From the NCBI GenBank assembly GCA_013152375.1, contig JAADGM010000011.1:1-33826 (forward strand): 33,826 bases of DNA, in the 5' to 3' direction. Below the pieces are notes generated by a model. The model saw nothing but the letters and a program-made list of their open reading frames with translations, had not been told where the DNA came from and did not search any database. Positions 8,176-16,017 of the stretch are shown one piece after another; the first letter of the stretch is position 1; each line of letters opens with the position of its first letter. The position numbers were made by a program, and so were the translations under genes. Source of the stretch: FCB group bacterium. GTDB taxonomy: Bacteria; Fidelibacterota; Marinisomatia; SCGC-AAA003-L08; JACNLC01.

Positions 8176-8363
8176 ATCCGTCTATACAGGATGAGACGAT
8201 TTGGTTTATTCCTCACCGTTTGCGGTAGGATAACTCATTTGACTTTCTGAATTTTAACGGAAGGAAGATTACTGTTTTAATAAATGACACTAATACCGTA
8301 ATTTACACTGCTTTAAAGTTAGAAATCATTGTGACAACTCTACATATCCGGAGATAGGTAATT

Positions 8364-8615
8364 ATGAAATTTTTAGTAAGACTGATGATATTTTTAGACT
8401 GGTTGATCGTGTTTTCGACCTTATTTTTCTGGTACAAACAACGATTTAACTGGGCCCTCATGTGGCTGCTGCTGTCCCTGGTCCATATTTATATTCTCGC
8501 ATATTCAGAGTTTTCAAAAGATGTTGTCAGCACCTATCTGAAAACAAAAGCCAGGTCAATGCGCCATAAATACCGTAAAGCACGACGCAGCAGAGCTCAC
8601 TCTTCCGCCTCCTGA
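8364..8615 (+). CDS. Small membrane protein with a basic tail, function unknown
   Basis: An 83-residue protein I do not recognise. Two hydrophobic segments (about 5-24 and 29-47) would form a short membrane hairpin. They are followed by a helical linker (EFSKDVVSTYLKTKARS) and a strongly basic C-terminus (RHKYRKARRSRAH) suited to contact nucleic acid or acidic lipids. GGAGA at 8350-8354 is placed reasonably for the ATG at 8364. It stands alone between the M48 protease and the GAPDH pair. The clean two-span pattern and ribosome-binding site argue for a real gene. Confidence 0.6.
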   Translation: MKFLVRLMIFLDWLIVFSTLFFWYKQRFNWALMWLLLSLVHIYILAYSEFSKDVVSTYLKTKARSMRHKYRKARRSRAHSSAS

Positions 8616-8694
8616 CAAATTCCATAGATCGTACGTCCCTCAATATAAATAAGAGGATAACTTAAAATATCGGTGGAATTATAGCGTAATAAAG

Positions 8695-8720
8695 TTAGTA
8701 ACTAATTCCATAGTTACTAA
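8695..8720. promoter_or_regulatory. Perfect inverted repeat upstream of the GAPDH pair (candidate operator)
   Basis: TTAGTAACTA (8695-8704) is exactly mirrored by TAGTTACTAA (8711-8720) across the 6-base spacer ATTCCA. That spacer also has a partner, TGGAAT, at 8722-8727, so a second nested pairing is possible. The repeat sits in a very AT-rich stretch about 73 bases before the preferred start of the first GAPDH-family gene, where an operator or mRNA-leader hairpin would lie. No known regulator motif is recognised. Confidence 0.4.
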
Positions 8721-8792
8721 TTGGAATAAAATTGTAATTTTTGATGAATGAACGATTAAATTTTATCAATTTTGGGGAAGCATAAAGAAAAA

Positions 8793-9812
8793 ATGAAGAA
8801 TCATCGGACGAGAATCGGGATTATGGGCTTTGGCCGTATCGGCAGGGACTTCTATCGGCTTGCTTTGGAAAATGAAGCAATCGATGTAGTGGCTGTGAGC
8901 GATATCGGACAGGCGGAAATTCTGCACTATCTGCTGACGGTTGACGGCACAAATGTACCGGTAAAGCTTGAAGGCAATTATCTGGTTTCCGAAAAAACAA
9001 AAACCAGAGTTGTGCATGGTGTCAGACCGGGAGATGTGCCCTGGGACATGTTTGAAGTTGACATGGTAGTCGATGCCACTCATAAGTATTGCTCTAACTC
9101 CCAGATGAAGGAATACCTGACTGCCGGGGCAAAGCGGGTGATCATTTCTGCTCTGCCGCGGGATCCCATAGACAAAGTCATCGTTATGGGTGTCAACGAG
9201 GCGTCCATGACAACCGGGGACAAGCTGGTTTCTGCAGGATCCTCCACTACCAACGCGATTGCATTATTACTGAAAATTTTGAGTGAGAAGTTTTCCATCG
9301 AGCAGGCCATGTTTACCACCATTCATGCCTATACAAGTGACCAACCCCTTCAGGACACCGTCGGTAAAGATTTCAGACGGAGTCGCTCAGCTGCGGGGAA
9401 TATTATTCCGAATGCGACGCCCACCCCTCAATGGATCAGTGAAATACTTCCTGATTTCAAAGCAAAAATTGAAGGGATCGCCCTGAACGTTCCGGTTCCC
9501 CGCGGATCGTGCCTGGATATGACCTTGTTTTTAAAAGATAGTGATTTCACCGTTGAAGCGATCAATGACGTCATGTGGGAGGCCTCAAAAAAACTGCCCG
9601 GTTTGGTTGAGACAACGGCTGATCCCATTGTCTCCAGTGATGTCATCGGGAATGATCACTGTCTGATCTTCGATACCCGGGCAACGATGAAATCAAAATC
9701 CAGGATGGTGAAAGTCATCAGCTGGTATGATAACGGGCTTGGACAGGCTAATCATATCTTAAAAATTGTTGAAGCCTACCGCAGGCTTGATCTGGAAGGA
9801 GCCGCAGAATGA
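8793..9812 (+). CDS. GAPDH-family paralogue lacking the catalytic cysteine
   Basis: A 339-residue protein (from ATG 8793; a TTG at 8772 is an in-frame alternative) with the full GAPDH architecture. The NAD-binding motif is GIMGFGRIGR and the second-strand acidic residue sits in VAVSDIG. The active-site signature, normally ASCTTN, reads GSSTTN here, so the nucleophilic Cys is Ser (residue 151). The catalytic His is kept in TIHAYTSDQ (178). The substrate-phosphate Arg of the usual CRVPVP motif is Asn in LNVPVP (232), the TGAAKAV loop is replaced by TPTPQWI, and NEWGYSN is replaced by NGLGQAN. It therefore binds NAD plausibly but should not carry out normal GAPDH catalysis. It overlaps the intact gap gene by 4 bases (ATGA). 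Possible roles are partner subunit or regulator. Confidence 0.88.
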   Translation: MKNHRTRIGIMGFGRIGRDFYRLALENEAIDVVAVSDIGQAEILHYLLTVDGTNVPVKLEGNYLVSEKTKTRVVHGVRPGDVPWDMFEVDMVVDATHKYCSNSQMKEYLTAGAKRVIISALPRDPIDKVIVMGVNEASMTTGDKLVSAGSSTTNAIALLLKILSEKFSIEQAMFTTIHAYTSDQPLQDTVGKDFRRSRSAAGNIIPNATPTPQWISEILPDFKAKIEGIALNVPVPRGSCLDMTLFLKDSDFTVEAINDVMWEASKKLPGLVETTADPIVSSDVIGNDHCLIFDTRATMKSKSRMVKVISWYDNGLGQANHILKIVEAYRRLDLEGAAE

Positions 9813-10813
9813 AAGTTGCGATTAATGGATTCGGCCGCATCGGCCGCTCAGTTTTTAGAATTTTGAGCAGGAGAAAAGATATCAGTGTGGTTGCCGTCAA
9901 CGACCTGTTTGATCATGAGGCCCTGGTCTATCTCTTGAAATATGACACCGTGATGGGGCGTTTTGGCCAGGATATCAAATTGGAGGATGATACGCTGATC
10001 ACCCCCAATGAACAGGTTAAGCTCACCAGCATTCGCGATCCGAAACAATTACCGTGGGGTCAGCTTGATGTTGATGTCGTTGTTGAATCAACAGGTGTAT
10101 TCCGGTTCAGAGAACAGATTCTGGAACATATCAAAGCAGGGGCAAAAAGAGTTGTATTGACGGTCCCGGCAAAGGACGAAATTGACTTTACTGTAGTCCT
10201 GGGTGTGAATGAAGACAAACTTTCTCCGTCACACCGGATAATTTCAAATGCCAGTTGTACAACCAATTGCCTGGCACCCATGGCAAAAGTGCTCAATGAA
10301 AGTTTCGGTATCAGAGAGGGCATCATCAATACGGTTCATGCCTACACGAATGATCAGCGGCTGGCGGATGTTCCTCATAAGGACTGGCGGAGGGGCAGGA
10401 CAGCTGCTGAAAATATCATTCCCACAAGTACAGGTGCAGCCAAAGCCGTGGGGAAAGTGCTGCCGGAGCTCGACGGCAAACTCGATGGAATTGCCTGCAG
10501 AGTGCCTGTTCCGGATGGTTCAGTAGTGGACCTGGTCTGTGAGCTCGAGACCGACGTAACCGTTGAGGACCTGCATCAAGCCGTCAGGGAAGCAGCAGAT
10601 ACCGAACGTTTAAAAAAGGTGTTACTTTATTCTGAAAAACCCATCGTCTCTTCGGATATTATCGGCAATCCCTTTTCTTCTATCTACGATGCCCCCTATA
10701 CCAGAGTCCTGGATAAACGCATTATTAAAACTTTGAATTGGTACGATAATGAATGGGGCTATTCCAATCGGGTAGCAGATGTCATCAGTTTGATGGGAAC
10801 ACTGGGCTCATAA
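9809..10813 (+). CDS. gap: Glyceraldehyde-3-phosphate dehydrogenase, type I
   Basis: A 334-residue canonical GAPDH, which oxidises and phosphorylates glyceraldehyde 3-phosphate to 1,3-bisphosphoglycerate with NAD(P) in glycolysis and gluconeogenesis. Key elements are in place: AINGFGRIGR (4-13), the cofactor-contacting Asp in AVNDLF, catalytic Cys150 in SNASCTTN, His177 in NTVHAYTNDQ, the TSTGAAKAV phosphate loop (207-214), Arg231 in ACRVPVP, and WYDNEWGYSNR near the end. Its ATG overlaps the stop of the cysteine-less paralogue in an ATGA junction, so the two are translationally coupled. A very strong terminator follows 31 bases after the stop. Asp at the strand-2 position favours NAD over NADP, but this is an inference. 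Confidence 0.97.
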   Translation: MKVAINGFGRIGRSVFRILSRRKDISVVAVNDLFDHEALVYLLKYDTVMGRFGQDIKLEDDTLITPNEQVKLTSIRDPKQLPWGQLDVDVVVESTGVFRFREQILEHIKAGAKRVVLTVPAKDEIDFTVVLGVNEDKLSPSHRIISNASCTTNCLAPMAKVLNESFGIREGIINTVHAYTNDQRLADVPHKDWRRGRTAAENIIPTSTGAAKAVGKVLPELDGKLDGIACRVPVPDGSVVDLVCELETDVTVEDLHQAVREAADTERLKKVLLYSEKPIVSSDIIGNPFSSIYDAPYTRVLDKRIIKTLNWYDNEWGYSNRVADVISLMGTLGS

Positions 10814-10844
10814 GCAAAACTGTTTTCCAATGAGATATTCGCAA

Positions 10845-10870
10845 AAAAGTCCGGCAGCTGCCGGACTTTT
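10845..10870 (+). terminator. Strong terminator after gap
   Basis: The 26 bases form a perfect palindrome whose core is CCGGCAGCTGCCGG, flanked by AAAAGT on the left and ACTTTT on the right. It can work on either strand and closes the two-gene GAPDH operon. Confidence 0.9.
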
Positions 10871-11078
10871 GCATAAAATATCCGTCGGGGAAACCCCCGT
10901 TCACGATTCGTCTGCAATATAGCAAGGGTTGAACTATAGGCAGTGTAACAGGATGTTATGAAGTTATCTGCGATTGGAGAGAAAAGAAAAATTATAGTAA
11001 GTTTATACGGTCTTTTGCACAGCTCCTTTATCCTTTAAAATTTACAAGTGGTTGAATTCTTTAGAAAGGGAAAATCTC

Positions 11079-14000
11079 ATGAGAAAACTATTCGCTGCAA
11101 CATTCTTGATATGTGCCGGTTTTGTATTCGGATCGAATTGGGTGGGCATCACCTCCGACACACCGCAGGGTTTTGAAAAAACTGTACTGTTTTCAAACGA
11201 AGAAGCGACATCGATCCGCTTTACGCTTGATGGATTCTGGCAGAGCTCCATTCTGATAGACGGAGAAGAATATGCTGCGATTGCGGTAGAGGGCGGAACC
11301 CCTCTATTAGAAGCCGGAGCCCCCGATGTGGAAAAACTCACAGCTTCAATTATCATCCCTGATCAGTCGAGAATGACCGTTACGGTGGTTTCTTCAGAAT
11401 ATACTGAATACAATTTGCCCCAGCTGGCGCCCTCAAAGGGGAATTTCACCAGAAATATTTCTCCGGATGACGTTCCCTGGACTTTCGGTGAATCTTATCA
11501 TACCGATGCTTTTTTCCCGGGTACACTTGCCCAACTCGGAACGCCTTATATTGCCCGTGATTTCAGAGGTGTGGCTGTGCATGTTTATCCCTTTCAGTAC
11601 AACCCGGTTACACAAACCCTGCGTGTTTATACAGAACTCACGGTAGAAGTTACCCCGGTTGACGGTGAAGCGGTTAATCCAAAGATCAGAAGGCAGCCTT
11701 TGGAAGCGCTTGAACTTAATTTCAAGCAGATTTATGAAGAGCATTTTGATAACTGGAATACTTCAAGATATGACATCTTATCAGAACAGGGTAATATGCT
11801 GGTTGTCTGTTATGATGCTTTCCTGGAGGAAATGGCACCTTTTGTCGAATGGAAAAATATTAAAGGACTCCCGACACAAATGGTGAGCGTGAGTGAAGCC
11901 GGCGGGAGTGCCGGCAATATTGCGCAATACATCGAAGACATGTATTACAATGAGGGCCTGGCATTTGTATTGCTTGTGGGAGATATTGCCCAGGTTCCTT
12001 CAATCATGACCGGAGGCAGTGCTTCGGATCCTTCTTATGGTTTTATCGAGGGGAATGATTCTTATGCAGAGATCATGGTAGGCCGGTTTTCCGCCGAAAA
12101 CGCTGATCATGTCAGCACACAGGTTGAACGGTCTGTGAATTATGAGCGTTACCCCATGAGTGGCGGTGACTGGTATCACATGGGCATCGGCATTGCTTCC
12201 GCTCAGGGAGATGGGATAGGAGATGATGGAGAGGCGGATTATGATCACGAGGACAACATCCGGGATCAACTGCTGGGATACACATATTCGTCAATTGATC
12301 AGATTTATGATACCAACGGCGGAACGGATACCGACGTGACAAATTCCCTGAACGAAGGGCGCAGTATCATCAACTACACCGGACACGGATCTTCAACTTC
12401 CTGGGGGACCACCGGTTTTAATGTCACTGATGTTAACAATCTTCAAAATGATAACTTACTGCCGTTCATCTGGTCCGTTGCCTGCGTGAACGGGGAATTC
12501 CAATCCGGAACCTGTTTTGCCGAAGCCTGGCTCAGGGCAACGCACAATGGAGAGCCCACAGGCGCGATTGCCACACTCATGTCAACGGTGAATCAGAGCT
12601 GGGCTCCCCCGATGCAGGGTCAGGACGAGTTTAATGCAATCCTTACCGAGCAGTATGGTGATGCCAATATTAAAAGATGTTTCGGAGGCATCTCTGCCAA
12701 TGGCTGTATGTCCATGAATGATGAATATGGCAGCAGTGGTGAAAGTGAATCCGATTACTGGACGCTTTTCGGAGACCCCTCAATCGTTTTGAGAACTGCA
12801 ACACCCGACCCTCTGACGGTTACACATGATGCCGTGATGGTTGTTGGTTCTTCTGAATTCCCGGTGAATACAGGAGTCGCAAATGCATTGGCAGCCCTCT
12901 CCAGCGGTGGGGAACTGCTGGGGTTTGCCTATGCCGATAACAGCGGGCTTGCGAATATTGTTTTATCTGAGCCTGTCTTGACTCCAGGCGAACTTCACCT
13001 GGTTGTCACAGGTTATAATGTTGAAACTTATGAGGCCGATCTGTTCGCCATTGTACCTGAAGGACCCTTTGTTGTCATGGATAACTATGTGGTTGAAAAT
13101 GACTCCAATGGCAATGGAGATATTGACTATGGAGAGTCTGTAGAGGTGGGCATTCTCGCAGAAAACGTGGGTGTTGATCCAGCTGTTGGCGTCACCGCAA
13201 CGATCAGTTCGGATGACCCCTATATCACCATCACTAATGATACGGTTACATTTAATGACATAGCTGCCGGTGAAACAGAACTCAGCCTGGATGCCGCAGC
13301 CTTTGATATCAGCAACACAACCCCCGACGGACATACCGCAGTATTTAATGTCACTTTCACCGGTGAGGCGGATACATGGTATGGTGGATTTTCCGTTACA
13401 GTGAACGCCTATTGCGTGACCGGTGATGTGAATGCCGACTGGGAAATCAATGTTCTGGATGTAATCCGATCCGTGAACATTATTCTGAACGCCGGTGAGC
13501 CCCCGACAGAACTTGAGCTCTGTTCTGCCGATACAAATCAGGACGGCATCATCAATATCCTGGATATCATCGGCATGATCAATTTTATCGTTGGCAGAGA
13601 CATCAGTTTTGCTGATCACAGCGGGTCAGCCAGAGTTCTCATTGACGATGGAAGCATTCTGCTCCGGTCTACGGTACCCGTTGCCGGGTTACAACTGACC
13701 GTCAATACTTCCGACATTGAGGTCATGACGCCTGAGAATATGCAATGGGCCGTGAGTAATAATAACGGACAGATGCTGCTGTATAGTCTCACCGGAAATG
13801 TTCTTCCTGCAGGAGAAACTCTTCTCTTTGAAACTGCCGGTGATATTGAGATCAGCTCGGTAATCGTGGTCAACGAAGCCGGTGATGAGATAAATTCATC
13901 CGTTGATTTGATACCGGAGACGTATGTGCTCAGTCAAAATTATCCGAACCCGTTTAATCCCGTTACAATGATCAGCTTTGAAACACCTCGCGACGAGAAT

Positions 14001-14195
14001 GTTCAATTAGTGATTTATGATATTCTTGGCAGACAGGTCAAAGCATTGGTTCAGGGTCCGATGAAGTCCGGCTATCACACAGTGAAATGGGATGGCCTAG
14101 ACGCTCTCGGTAATGCGGTGCCATCGGGACTTTATATTTACACACTCACGGCTGGTGATGTCTCCTATAGTAAAAAAATGATGTTAATGAAATAA
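11079..14195 (+). CDS. Gingipain-like C25 cysteine protease with dockerin repeats and type IX secretion domain
   Basis: A 1038-residue secreted protease. The start at ATG 11079 has AAAGGG 8 bases upstream and gives a proper signal peptide (MRKLFAATFLICAGFVFG); an ATG at 11052 is less likely. A pro-region (about 20-225) precedes the C25 domain. The catalytic His436 is in NYTGHGSS and Cys469 is in SVACVNGEF, 33 residues apart as in Porphyromonas gingipain R. Beta-sandwich modules (about 590-775) follow, then a dockerin-like repeat pair (about 780-842, GDVNADWEINVLDVI and DTNQDGIINILDII). The C-terminus (about 952-1038) begins NYPNPFNP and ends in KKMMLMK, the type A sorting domain of type IX secretion. 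No secretion machinery is encoded here. It is monocistronic. Confidence 0.93.
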   Translation: MRKLFAATFLICAGFVFGSNWVGITSDTPQGFEKTVLFSNEEATSIRFTLDGFWQSSILIDGEEYAAIAVEGGTPLLEAGAPDVEKLTASIIIPDQSRMTVTVVSSEYTEYNLPQLAPSKGNFTRNISPDDVPWTFGESYHTDAFFPGTLAQLGTPYIARDFRGVAVHVYPFQYNPVTQTLRVYTELTVEVTPVDGEAVNPKIRRQPLEALELNFKQIYEEHFDNWNTSRYDILSEQGNMLVVCYDAFLEEMAPFVEWKNIKGLPTQMVSVSEAGGSAGNIAQYIEDMYYNEGLAFVLLVGDIAQVPSIMTGGSASDPSYGFIEGNDSYAEIMVGRFSAENADHVSTQVERSVNYERYPMSGGDWYHMGIGIASAQGDGIGDDGEADYDHEDNIRDQLLGYTYSSIDQIYDTNGGTDTDVTNSLNEGRSIINYTGHGSSTSWGTTGFNVTDVNNLQNDNLLPFIWSVACVNGEFQSGTCFAEAWLRATHNGEPTGAIATLMSTVNQSWAPPMQGQDEFNAILTEQYGDANIKRCFGGISANGCMSMNDEYGSSGESESDYWTLFGDPSIVLRTATPDPLTVTHDAVMVVGSSEFPVNTGVANALAALSSGGELLGFAYADNSGLANIVLSEPVLTPGELHLVVTGYNVETYEADLFAIVPEGPFVVMDNYVVENDSNGNGDIDYGESVEVGILAENVGVDPAVGVTATISSDDPYITITNDTVTFNDIAAGETELSLDAAAFDISNTTPDGHTAVFNVTFTGEADTWYGGFSVTVNAYCVTGDVNADWEINVLDVIRSVNIILNAGEPPTELELCSADTNQDGIINILDIIGMINFIVGRDISFADHSGSARVLIDDGSILLRSTVPVAGLQLTVNTSDIEVMTPENMQWAVSNNNGQMLLYSLTGNVLPAGETLLFETAGDIEISSVIVVNEAGDEINSSVDLIPETYVLSQNYPNPFNPVTMISFETPRDENVQLVIYDILGRQVKALVQGPMKSGYHTVKWDGLDALGNAVPSGLYIYTLTAGDVSYSKKMMLMK

Positions 14196-14220
14196 ACTCA
14201 AGTCCTCCTTTTTCTGACTG

Positions 14221-14256
14221 AAAATAAGCCCGGCAATTGCCGGGCTTATTTTTTTT
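14221..14256 (+). terminator. Strong terminator after the C25 protease gene
   Basis: A perfect palindrome (14221-14252, core GCCCGGCAATTGCCGGGC) is flanked by AAAATAA on the left and TTATTTT on the right, with the T run extending to 14256. It ends the C25 protease transcript and, being symmetrical, can also stop the hemerythrin gene transcript coming from the right. Confidence 0.9.
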
Positions 14257-14312
14257 GAAATTTTCAGATAGGGCAGTCCTGGTCTGACCAGCTGCCAAAT
14301 TATCTGGAATCA

Positions 14313-15284
14313 TCAGGAGGGATCAAGCAGTCGTTTTTCACCTTTCAATTCCTGGATGGAGCCGATTTCCTGACTCGTTTCCAGTACACCAAGATATTTC
14401 CCATCCCGATCGCGCACCGGGAAATACCGGATCATGATCTTCTCTCCTTTGAAATTTATCCAGAAGTCGGCATTTTCCAAAGTGCCGTCTCTGAACCCCT
14501 CGACAATCTCAAGAACTTTGTCAACGCTTTCAGCAGGGTGACATTTTTCGACTTTACGACCGATGACAGAACGCGTTCTGACAAAGATTTTCTCACGGTC
14601 GAGACGATTAAAGTATTGCACGGTATCTTTTGCATCGACGAAAGTCACTTCGAGTGGCATGGCTTCCATTATAGCATCAATTTGCTCATAAGAAAGGTTC
14701 TCAATCAGCCTGCTTCTATTCGCGCGGGAGCCTTCCATCTCTGTCAGCATTTGCAAAAAGTTATCAGTGTTTTTCTCACCATAGGACTCCAGATTGATGC
14801 TTTCAAATCCGTTCACCAGTAGCATATTGTCTTCATCGGTAAGCACACGTCTGCCCATCATGTATAAAATATCGTTTTCCTTCCAGATATGATTAGCCCT
14901 GATCATTAGATATTCCGTTCCCTTGCTGGAGAAGTCCTCACGGGCTTCGGATGTCATTTCCTCCAAATTTGCTAAATTTTCAAGCAGGTTTCCAAGTATT
15001 TGCCGTTCGGCTTCGTGCTCCAGAAGCATTACGTGGATAGGTCCACCTTCCGGAATACCTCTTTCAATCAGAAGCGGGAACAGGAATTTCTCTTCCTTAG
15101 TGTTATGGATTTTATCCCCAAATTCCAGAAGAAAATCCAGTGCCCTGTGCAGGGTCGCTCTGTCATGTTCCAAAGCTGTTAATTTTTCAAGTTCAGTTTT
15201 CAAGACCGCCATGGCCCGTTCAATCATCTCATGTTCGGCGACGAGGATATCGTCCCATCTCTTGTCAATCAAAGTTGTCTCCAA
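14313..15284 (-). CDS. Hemerythrin (HHE) domain protein with C-terminal PAS domain
   Basis: A 323-residue cytoplasmic sensor-like protein. The N-terminal half is a four-helix HHE-type hemerythrin domain with candidate iron ligands: His18 (AEHEM), His60 and Glu64 (IHNTKEE), His84 and His90 (HVMLLEHE), and His132 and Glu136 (NHIWKEND). The C-terminal half is a PAS domain (about 205-315: LEVTFVDAKDTVQYFNR, RSVIGRKVEKCHP, then IRYFPVRDRDGKYLGVLE). The layout matches DUF438/PAS proteins that sense oxygen, nitric oxide or redox state. There is no kinase or other output domain, so it may pass a signal to a partner or repair or store iron. It is divergent from a small exported protein, and a Fur-like palindrome lies about 113 bases upstream of its start. 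Confidence 0.88.
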   Translation of the reverse strand: METTLIDKRWDDILVAEHEMIERAMAVLKTELEKLTALEHDRATLHRALDFLLEFGDKIHNTKEEKFLFPLLIERGIPEGGPIHVMLLEHEAERQILGNLLENLANLEEMTSEAREDFSSKGTEYLMIRANHIWKENDILYMMGRRVLTDEDNMLLVNGFESINLESYGEKNTDNFLQMLTEMEGSRANRSRLIENLSYEQIDAIMEAMPLEVTFVDAKDTVQYFNRLDREKIFVRTRSVIGRKVEKCHPAESVDKVLEIVEGFRDGTLENADFWINFKGEKIMIRYFPVRDRDGKYLGVLETSQEIGSIQELKGEKRLLDPS

Positions 15285-15396
15285 TCTAGTTTATGAAAAT
15301 ATTTTGGAATTAACCCTTACTTGAATTCAATTCCGTGTAATTGTGGTGAATTATAGGTGTGTAATTTAGGCTGAAATACTTGTAGAAACCGCTGAG

Positions 15397-15411
15397 AGAG
15401 AATCATTCTCA
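15397..15411. promoter_or_regulatory. Fur-like 7-1-7 palindrome
   Basis: AGAGAATCATTCTCA is an inverted repeat centred on C15404 with 6 of 7 pairs matching. It closely resembles the classical Fur 7-1-7 core TGATAATNATTATCA in spacing and in the AAT-N-ATT centre. It is about 113 bases upstream of the hemerythrin-PAS start, and iron control of an iron-binding protein would make sense. Resemblance by eye only. Confidence 0.4.
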
Positions 15412-15603
15412 CAGCATGTTTCTGACTTGCCTGTCCGGTCCTGCTCTTCCCCTACTCCAAAAGAGCGGTTCGGTATACCTCAAAGGGCTCACACCTGGAT
15501 ATCAGAACCATTATCAGTTCGGAGAGGTAAATTAAATAATCCCAGATTGTGAGAGCGCGGGTGTATCGACGATATCAAAAGCGCATATCAATCACTTAAT
15601 AAA

Positions 15604-15618
15604 ATATCATTATGATAT
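15604..15618. promoter_or_regulatory. Perfect 7-1-7 AT-rich palindrome
   Basis: ATATCATTATGATAT is a perfect inverted repeat around T15611, about 150 bases upstream of the small exported protein. It could be a repressor or activator site, but in AT-rich DNA such symmetry can arise by chance. No known regulator is assigned. Confidence 0.3.
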
Positions 15619-15768
15619 AGCTGGAATATAATAGGAAATACGATAAGCACCTTATATACAGGTAGATATAAACTGAATAAATTATCGGCATACCCTTTGC
15701 AAGTATAAAAGCGTATTCGAAATGGGCATAAAAAATTAACAGGGAATATTGAAGGATAAGGAGACAGC

Positions 15769-16017
15769 ATGTTAGCAATATTAACTTTCGTAACCACAGT
15801 AGTTTTAGGGATTTTACCCAATCATGATGTTTACAACCGGACGACAAAATCTTTTCAGGACGGTAAATTGGTTGAGACCAAGACGGAAATGATCAGTGAA
15901 TGGAATTTTGATACGGAAAAAGGCTGGTATTATTTGCTGCCGGACATCAATGTTAAATTAACTGTGACACCACAAACTGCTGAAGCCAATGACAGCGAGA
16001 CAGAGGGAGGGAACTGA
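15769..16017 (+). CDS. Small protein with N-terminal hydrophobic segment, function unknown
   Basis: An 82-residue protein I do not recognise. A good ribosome-binding site (AAGGAG, 15757-15762) sits 6 bases before the ATG, and a UUCG-capped terminator follows the stop by about 75 bases, so this is a complete single-gene unit. Residues 1-17 (MLAILTFVTTVVLGILP) are hydrophobic and could be a signal peptide or anchor. The rest is polar: a basic strand region (NRTTKSFQDGKLVETKTE), then WNFDTEKGWYYLLPDINVKLTV, ending in an acidic tail (NDSETEGGN). The only context clue is its divergence from the hemerythrin-PAS gene across a region with a Fur-like site. Confidence 0.65.
   Translation: MLAILTFVTTVVLGILPNHDVYNRTTKSFQDGKLVETKTEMISEWNFDTEKGWYYLLPDINVKLTVTPQTAEANDSETEGGN

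Larger units (their letters stand above)
15285..15768. other. Divergent promoter region with two palindromic sites
   Basis: These 484 bases separate the hemerythrin-PAS gene (minus) from the small exported protein (plus). I see no convincing coding frame in them. They hold a Fur-like imperfect palindrome (15397-15411), a perfect AT-rich palindrome (15604-15618), and an AT-rich stretch from about 15590 to 15760 that probably contains the promoter of the small gene. AAGGAG at 15757-15762 is the ribosome-binding site of that gene. Confidence 0.5.

Noticed and set aside
12963-13619. Minus-strand open frame of 218 codons
   Set aside because: It is opposite the dockerin and beta-sandwich region of the C25 protease, and its Ile/Cys/Gly-rich composition is that of a shadow frame.
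15375-15520. TPP riboswitch suggested by CTGAGA and ACCTGGATA-like words
   Set aside because: The upstream GGGG partner and the correct order and spacing of the conserved core are missing. The CTGAGA word is part of the Fur-like palindrome region.
15588-15847. Two hydrophobic minus-strand frames of about 80 codons
   Set aside because: They arise from AT-rich promoter DNA and run into the start of the small exported protein gene on the other strand. No start signals.
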